DNA of 64,000 nt from Gigaspora margarita (Eukaryota; Glomeromycota; Glomeromycetes; Diversisporales; Gigasporaceae), in the NCBI GenBank assembly GCA_009809945.1, contig WTPW01000991.1, forward strand, positions 107,199 through 171,198, written 5' to 3'. The notes under the pieces are model-generated. The model ran no database searches. It was not told where the DNA came from and saw only the letters and a list, made by a program, of their open reading frames with translations. Within the stretch, counting starts at the first letter, position 1; every line of letters begins with the position of its first letter. Shown here piece by piece: positions 59,411 through 64,000 of the stretch. A program made the translations under genes and the position numbers.

Positions 59411-61482
59411 AGAGGTTGAACTTGATCAAGGATAGTAGTAAAAGCTTTCTCAAAAGATTTATAGAGTCTAAGTCAGATTGATTATTTATAGGAGTCAGAG
59501 TTGTTTCATTAGTATCAGAAATATTGGATGTATAGAAGTATACTGGGTTTTAGTGTTATAATTATCTGTTTGAAGGGTATTCCAAGTAGCTTCATCAAAT
59601 CATGGGTATAATGAAGAATGTTCAATAATTGGTTGATATGAAGTCCCAATATTATAATCAATAGTATGATAAGTAGTAGGAAGAGCTAAAGGACTTAGTG
59701 GTGCAGTATGTTAAGTTTAAATAGGTATAGGACTAAATTTAGAAGAAAGTTGTTACTAGTATCTAGTTGTGAATACAATGAGGTATAACTACTTGAACTA
59801 AATTGTTCTATATTGTGATTTATAGCTACAGAGACCAATGGTCAGTAGCAGTAAATAAAATTCATGTGCACAACATGCACATGTGCACAATTTTTCTATT
59901 GTGTGCACAATTTTTTAAATTGGATATGCACATGTACACAAAGATTTTTCTTAATTAACATATAGCACAATTTTATATAAAAATTTTTACAGTGTGCACA
60001 AAAAATTTTTTCCAATATGCACATGTGCACAAAAATTTTTTTTCAGATTTTATACACTGGTCAGCAGTAATAAAATTTCAGAAGGAGTAGAACTAATATT
60101 AAAAAGTGTTAAAGGAATAATAGAGCTAACAGGTGCAGATTTTGGATCCAGGATTTGTATAGAACTTGGAGGAACAGAATAAAAAGTAGTAGTTTGTTCT
60201 TGTTCAATATCTATAGTAAAAGTAGATATATTATAAATTTCACCACCAAATTTAACAGTAATTTCACTTGATTCAGTAGGAGTAGAAGTAGAAAAAAATA
60301 AAATATTAGGAATAGAATAGCAATTGCAATTTCAATACTAGTCTGAGATGTTTTAGTATTTAAATTACTTTCAAGAGGAGTAGAAGTAGAATCAATATTA
60401 ATAATAGTTTCAGAACTAGTAGATTGAATTGGTTGAGAAAGGGTCAATTCTATAGTTTCTAAATTATTAATATATGAAGTAGATAATAAGGTATAATTTG
60501 GTTAATCAATATAAAATTATATCGATTCATATGAGCTTTATTAATTCATGAAATAGAAAGAAAGAAGTAAATTAATGAAATAAAGCTAGAACAATTTCAT
60601 GAGAAGGAGGTACATTGGTTTGATATTGGCAACTAAAAATAAGATCTCAAGCAACAGAATGAGCAAGGAATTGTTGTCCAACAGTACGAAGTTGACAAAA
60701 CTATATTGGGTTATATAACTATAAGAAGTGGCATTGTAAATATCTGAATACTACTCTTGAAAGTAAGTAAAATTTGTATTATATGTATAGTGCCATGAAA
60801 GAAAGCACAAGATACAAGATAAATTAGGTTCAATAAATTGTAGAACTTGAATAGCTAATACTTGATTGTTGGTATGTGCTTGATAATATTGGATAATAGC
60901 ATTATTATATAATTGAGTTAGAGAAGCTCCTATAAGATCTAAATAAATTGAAATTAAAAGATTTTATCTGTAGAGATAAGTTAGTAAAAAAAAATATAGT
61001 TGGCCAATTGATAATATAATAAATAAAAAAAATATTTTAAATGCAAAGAAAGAATTGAGAAAGAAAAGAAAAATAAGTAACATCAAAAATAATTAATAGC
61101 AGTAGTTAACAACAATTTAATTATAGTAAGCACGCAATAGTTAGTATATCAGCTGTACTTGCAAGAAGTAAAAGCGTAAACTCTCCAAGTTTGGTTAAAA
61201 TAATATTAAATTTAAAAGTCAAGATAATTATACTTGATAAGATTAAAATTCCAATGATGCTTTTTTAAGAGCCAATCCTGCAAAAATATTAAAAAATTAG
61301 AACTCAAGATGTATAGTCCTAGTAGAACTTGATAATTTCCTCTAAGATTTCATACTATTCCCTAGGAGGTTCACTTGGTTCAAGAATGGTTCCTTTCAAA
61401 GAGTCAGAGGTTTGTTTAAAGCAATTAAGTCCCAAAGAGCATTAAGAAACAATAGTTTTTCTTTAGATTTCTGCTAGAAGGC
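59411..61482 (-). pseudogene. Interior of the second LTR element with decayed coding blocks
   Basis: On the minus strand an intron-like stretch ends TTTTTGCAG near 61277. A block near 60930-60560 reads ASLTQLYNNAIIQYYQAHTN, VLAIQVLQFIEPNLSCILCF and, after stops and a frame change, HEIVLALFH. A further block near 60447-60060 is Ser/Thr/Pro-rich (STSTPTESSEITVKFGGEIY, PPSSIQILDPKSAPVSSIIP), with a frameshift near 60310. No zinc knuckle, protease, reverse transcriptase or integrase is seen. It could be a gag-like or captured protein, but no family is recognised. About 59880-60050 holds repeated TGCACATGTGCACAA words. Confidence 0.4.
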
Positions 61483-61499
61483 ACCAAAATGTTATAGTG

Positions 61500-62080
61500 C
61501 TATAGCCTTCTTATACCAAATATAGCAAAGTAACAAGGTCACCCGGTGCAGTAATGTATTTATGAATATACACAAGTGCAAGTAAAGTATTTTACTTTTA
61601 CTTCACAGCAGGAGGCAAATAGTTTGTTATAAGAATAGTATATAATTTTATTAAATAATAATAGATGGTAATAAGCCTTGTCTGTAGAAATTATACTAAA
61701 AAGGAAATATTATACTTTACAATATAAAAAAAAGGGATAAAGATAATATCCTAAGCTAAGATTCTAGGTGAGGGTATAGAACTCTAACTTTTACAGGAAG
61801 TGAGAAATGATTCCTTTTTATAACTTTTCCAACCTAAGAGGTATAACAACTCTATTGTTAATTTGTACAGAGGTAGCTAGAGATAATTACTAAATTATTG
61901 TACAGATAGTTAGAGGTATTTGTACAGAGGTAATTAAAGATATTTGTTTAAAGATATCCAGAGATATTTGTGTGGAGATAAATAGAGATGTTTGTATAGA
62001 GGTAGGTAGGGATATCTATATTGAGATAAGTAGAGGTATTGGTGTAGGCCACTAATAAAATATAACTATTAATAGGTAAT
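61500..62080 (-). repeat. LTR (5' LTR on the minus strand)
   Basis: Starts TGTTATAGTGCTATAG on the + strand right after the primer-binding complement, and follows the left LTR closely to about 62045. There it skips roughly 330 bases and rejoins at CCACTAATAAAAT, so its outer part has a deletion. Confidence 0.65.
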
Positions 62081-62159
62081 ATTGAATACTAATTATAAAA
62101 TATTAATTATATATTTATGAAGTCTATTTTGTGCTACACTACTATGTTATACTAAAAAC

Positions 62160-63010
62160 CTGTTTCATAACACTACCTTCAAAAATAAGCTACCTCCTTG
62201 ATTTTTTTCAAAAATCTTAAAAAACCCATTAGCAGTTGCTATATATAAAAGTCTAAATTTTACTAAGTAAACCTCAAAAGTGCCATTAAGTAAACTTGTT
62301 TAGCACATCAAATACACATAAAGCAAAAATTTAGTGTCATGTAGACAACTTTTTATTAGTATGTTTTTCAATTTATTCAAAACTTCAATGTTTCAAAAAT
62401 AAGCTATCCTACGTTTTTTTGTGTAATTTGTTGGCCAAAAAAGGTAGCTTATTTTCAGACACATATGGTATATTTTTTAAAAAAATTTTAATTTTTCTGT
62501 TGAAGGTAAAATCATTTTGACCTTCTGAATAAGTTTACTTAAGTGATTTTAATTGATTTGCTTAGAAAATTTAGCCTTTACTATGTAGCAACTTTTGTCA
62601 ATTGTGGGTAGCTTATTTTCAGATCAATAATGTTTTTGAGATTTTTTAAATATTATAAAATTTAATTGGTTAATAGTCCTATAACTAGGGTTCAGGAACT
62701 ATATAAACCCTAATCACATAATTTACTGCACTTCTCTAAATAAAAAATAGGGTTAAAGTTAAAAAAACTTTTTTTAGTAAAAATTTTTAATTTTAACCCT
62801 ATTTTTTACTTAGTAAAAGATCTAAGAGCACATTTTGATCTCAATTGCAAGAAAAATTACATGCCAAACAACTTTGCTTAAAAGTCAAAACAGATTATCT
62901 ATTAAGTAAATATTTTATATTAAAATATGATAATTTTAGCTTTAGACCCTATTTTTCTTAGGGGGTGCCAAAAATTACCTGATTTCTTAAAGGGAGGGGT
63001 CTTTGGCTTA
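62160..63010. repeat. Dispersed repeat R2, right copy, with internal inverted repeats
   Basis: 62165-62340 and 62515-62650 are inverted to each other (AATAAGCTACC and GGTAGCTTATTTT; AGTTGCTATATATAAAAGTC and its relative CCTTTACTATGTAGCAACTT; AGTAAACTT). A second inner pair has AAAAATAAGCTATCC and GGTAGCTTATTTTC. 62830-62990 is inverted relative to 57640-57800. A further hairpin, TAGGGTTAAAGTTAAAAAAA and its complement, lies at 62750-62805. Confidence 0.5.
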
Positions 63011-63170
63011 GTTAGGTTACTATATATCCTTTATTCTAATTGACTAATACAATATATTATTTATATAATATATATTTAAAAAATACTATATATAAAATTG
63101 TTATTGGCCCATAGATGCAGCTACCACTTCTCTAAAAAATACATCCTTAGTAGTTAGAGAAAAAATAATG
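63011..63170. other. AT-rich spacer
   Basis: No gene seen. The LINE that follows may start within it. Confidence 0.3.
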
Positions 63171-64000
63171 TAAGTAGGCAGGTGGTAAAGCCTATTTACT
63201 CAGAAGATTTAGATAATAACAGTTTTCTAATGCTTAATCAGAGGACTTTTGAATCTTTGCAAGCCAGGCATATAGTGAACACTATAGAAGACAATATACT
63301 AAATATCTCAGAATCCATGTCATTATCTCCCAACAAATTCTTTTATTATCACAGATTATAAACTCTTTCTGCACCGCAAACTGTATTCTTATTTTTAGAA
63401 TATATTCAAAAAAACTACTCTATGTACTATTCCAATTAATATATTAGAATTTCTATAAAACCTCATTCTTGAATTAGCTACTACTTTATGGAAGCCCATA
63501 TTTATTTGCTATATGAAGATTTTGCCAGGTCACTTTTTTTCACTCTTTGATGATTTACTTGTATTTTACAAACTCAAACTCAAATTATTTAGTAATAATA
63601 ACAAGTTTCAATTACCACTTCAATTAATGACTTCTTTTACCTACACCTCCTACACTCCATTATCTAGTAATAGCTCACTAACTACAAATACCAATTCTAC
63701 ATCTATACTAGTATATCCTTCTGAGTTTTATACAGAATTAGAAATAGCAGAGGAATCAGTAATTTTTATAATTATACAGCAAACAATAATCATCCAATAA
63801 CTACTAACAACTATACATCTAATAACAACTATACTCTACAACTTAATATTGCTACCCACAATGTTCAGGGTTATAATACAATCACCAAGTAGCAACTTTG
63901 GGAAGAATACTGTTTACAGAATAACCTACACATTATTGATATTACAGAGACCAAATTTTATCTAACAAATCTAACAAATTCCTTAACACAAATCACTTTA
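63171..64000 (+). mobile_element. LINE retrotransposon, copy D (5' part only, cut by the window edge)
   Basis: An ORF1-like stretch (about 63200-63800) contains SFLMLNQRTFESLQARHIVN and a Ser/Thr/Asn-rich segment with PSEFYTELEIAEESVIF. ORF2 begins near 63842 with LNIATHNVQGYNTI, then a stop, then QLWEEYCLQNNLHIIDITET, the start of an AP-type endonuclease (Asn and Glu motifs). The in-frame TAG at about 63890 fits a CAG to TAG change. The sequence differs clearly from copies A, B and C (NVQGYN instead of NINGIK), so this is a different LINE family. The remainder lies beyond 64000. Confidence 0.68.

Larger units (their letters stand above)
58079..62080 (-). mobile_element. Second LTR retrotransposon, non-autonomous (minus strand, about 4 kb)
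   Basis: Two similar LTRs in the same orientation: about 58079-59410 and 61500-62080. On the minus strand the right LTR ends ...CACTATAACA and is followed after three T bases by TGGTGCCTTCTAGC (61483-61496), nearly the primer-binding sequence of the large element at 14053. The interior is only about 2 kb, with short decayed coding blocks and an intron-like stretch, and no pol domains. Outer LTR ends and target duplication are uncertain because the right LTR has lost sequence and the left one carries an insertion. Confidence 0.62.

Noticed and set aside
60211-60447. Minus-strand 78-codon frame with a hydrophobic tail
   Set aside because: The tail arises from a frameshift. The other frame continues the Ser/Thr-rich sequence, so no membrane protein is called.

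Overview
This 64-kb window is very AT-rich eukaryotic DNA that looks like a transposon graveyard in a fungal nuclear genome. The LINEs (RRM-type ORF1, apurinic-type endonuclease, reverse transcriptase, RNase H and a C-terminal CCHC knuckle), a Tnp2/CACTA-like transposase relic and the short GT-AG introns resemble repeats of arbuscular mycorrhizal fungi (Glomeromycotina, Rhizophagus or Gigaspora type). That assignment is recall-based inference. I see no intact host gene, rRNA, tRNA or CRISPR. All larger coding regions carry stops or frameshifts. The window also contains a 327-base N gap and scattered single Ns.

Layout. 1-7.02 kb: a near full-length but dead LINE (copy A, + strand). 7.1-7.4: possible solo LTR. 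7.5-10.04: decayed multi-exon transposase-like gene (+). 11.05-12.48: 5'-truncated LINE (copy C, +). 12.83-23.72: a 10.9-kb LTR element (+) with ACTTA target duplications, a primer binding site and a polypurine tract, but no recognisable pol genes. It holds three hAT-like MITEs and a degenerate tandem array. 23.9-28.7: another 8-bp-TSD MITE, two tandem arrays and AT-rich DNA. 28.7-31.6: Tnp2/CACTA-like transposase pseudogene (-). 32.6-33.7: tandem array broken by the N gap. 34.2-40.0: a decayed multi-exon gene of unknown function split by a TAGAGGTC-ended element, which is itself split by a CTAGGGG-ended element. 40.1-46.2: 86-bp repeats interrupted by a 1-kb tRNA-headed SINE and a MITE, plus inverted-repeat elements.

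46.25-56.98: a second LINE (copy B, - strand) with an imperfect 18-bp target duplication. It is broken by a 280-bp CAGTGTTG MITE, by a 534-bp inverted-repeat element and by a 2.29-kb hAT-like element. The hAT-like element contains a tRNA-derived SINE, which in turn contains another 280-bp MITE. This gives four levels of nesting, each with its own target duplication. 57-63 kb: dispersed repeats and a second LTR element (-) that shares the primer-binding sequence of the first. 63.1-64.0: start of a different LINE (copy D, +) cut by the window edge.

The elements act on one another rather than as a pathway. Later DNA transposons and SINEs have landed in older LINEs and LTR elements, and the target duplications give the order of events. 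Several inactivating changes are transition-type (YADD to YAND, catalytic Glu to Lys, catalytic His to Tyr, Trp codons to stops), which suggests cytosine deamination or a RIP-like process.
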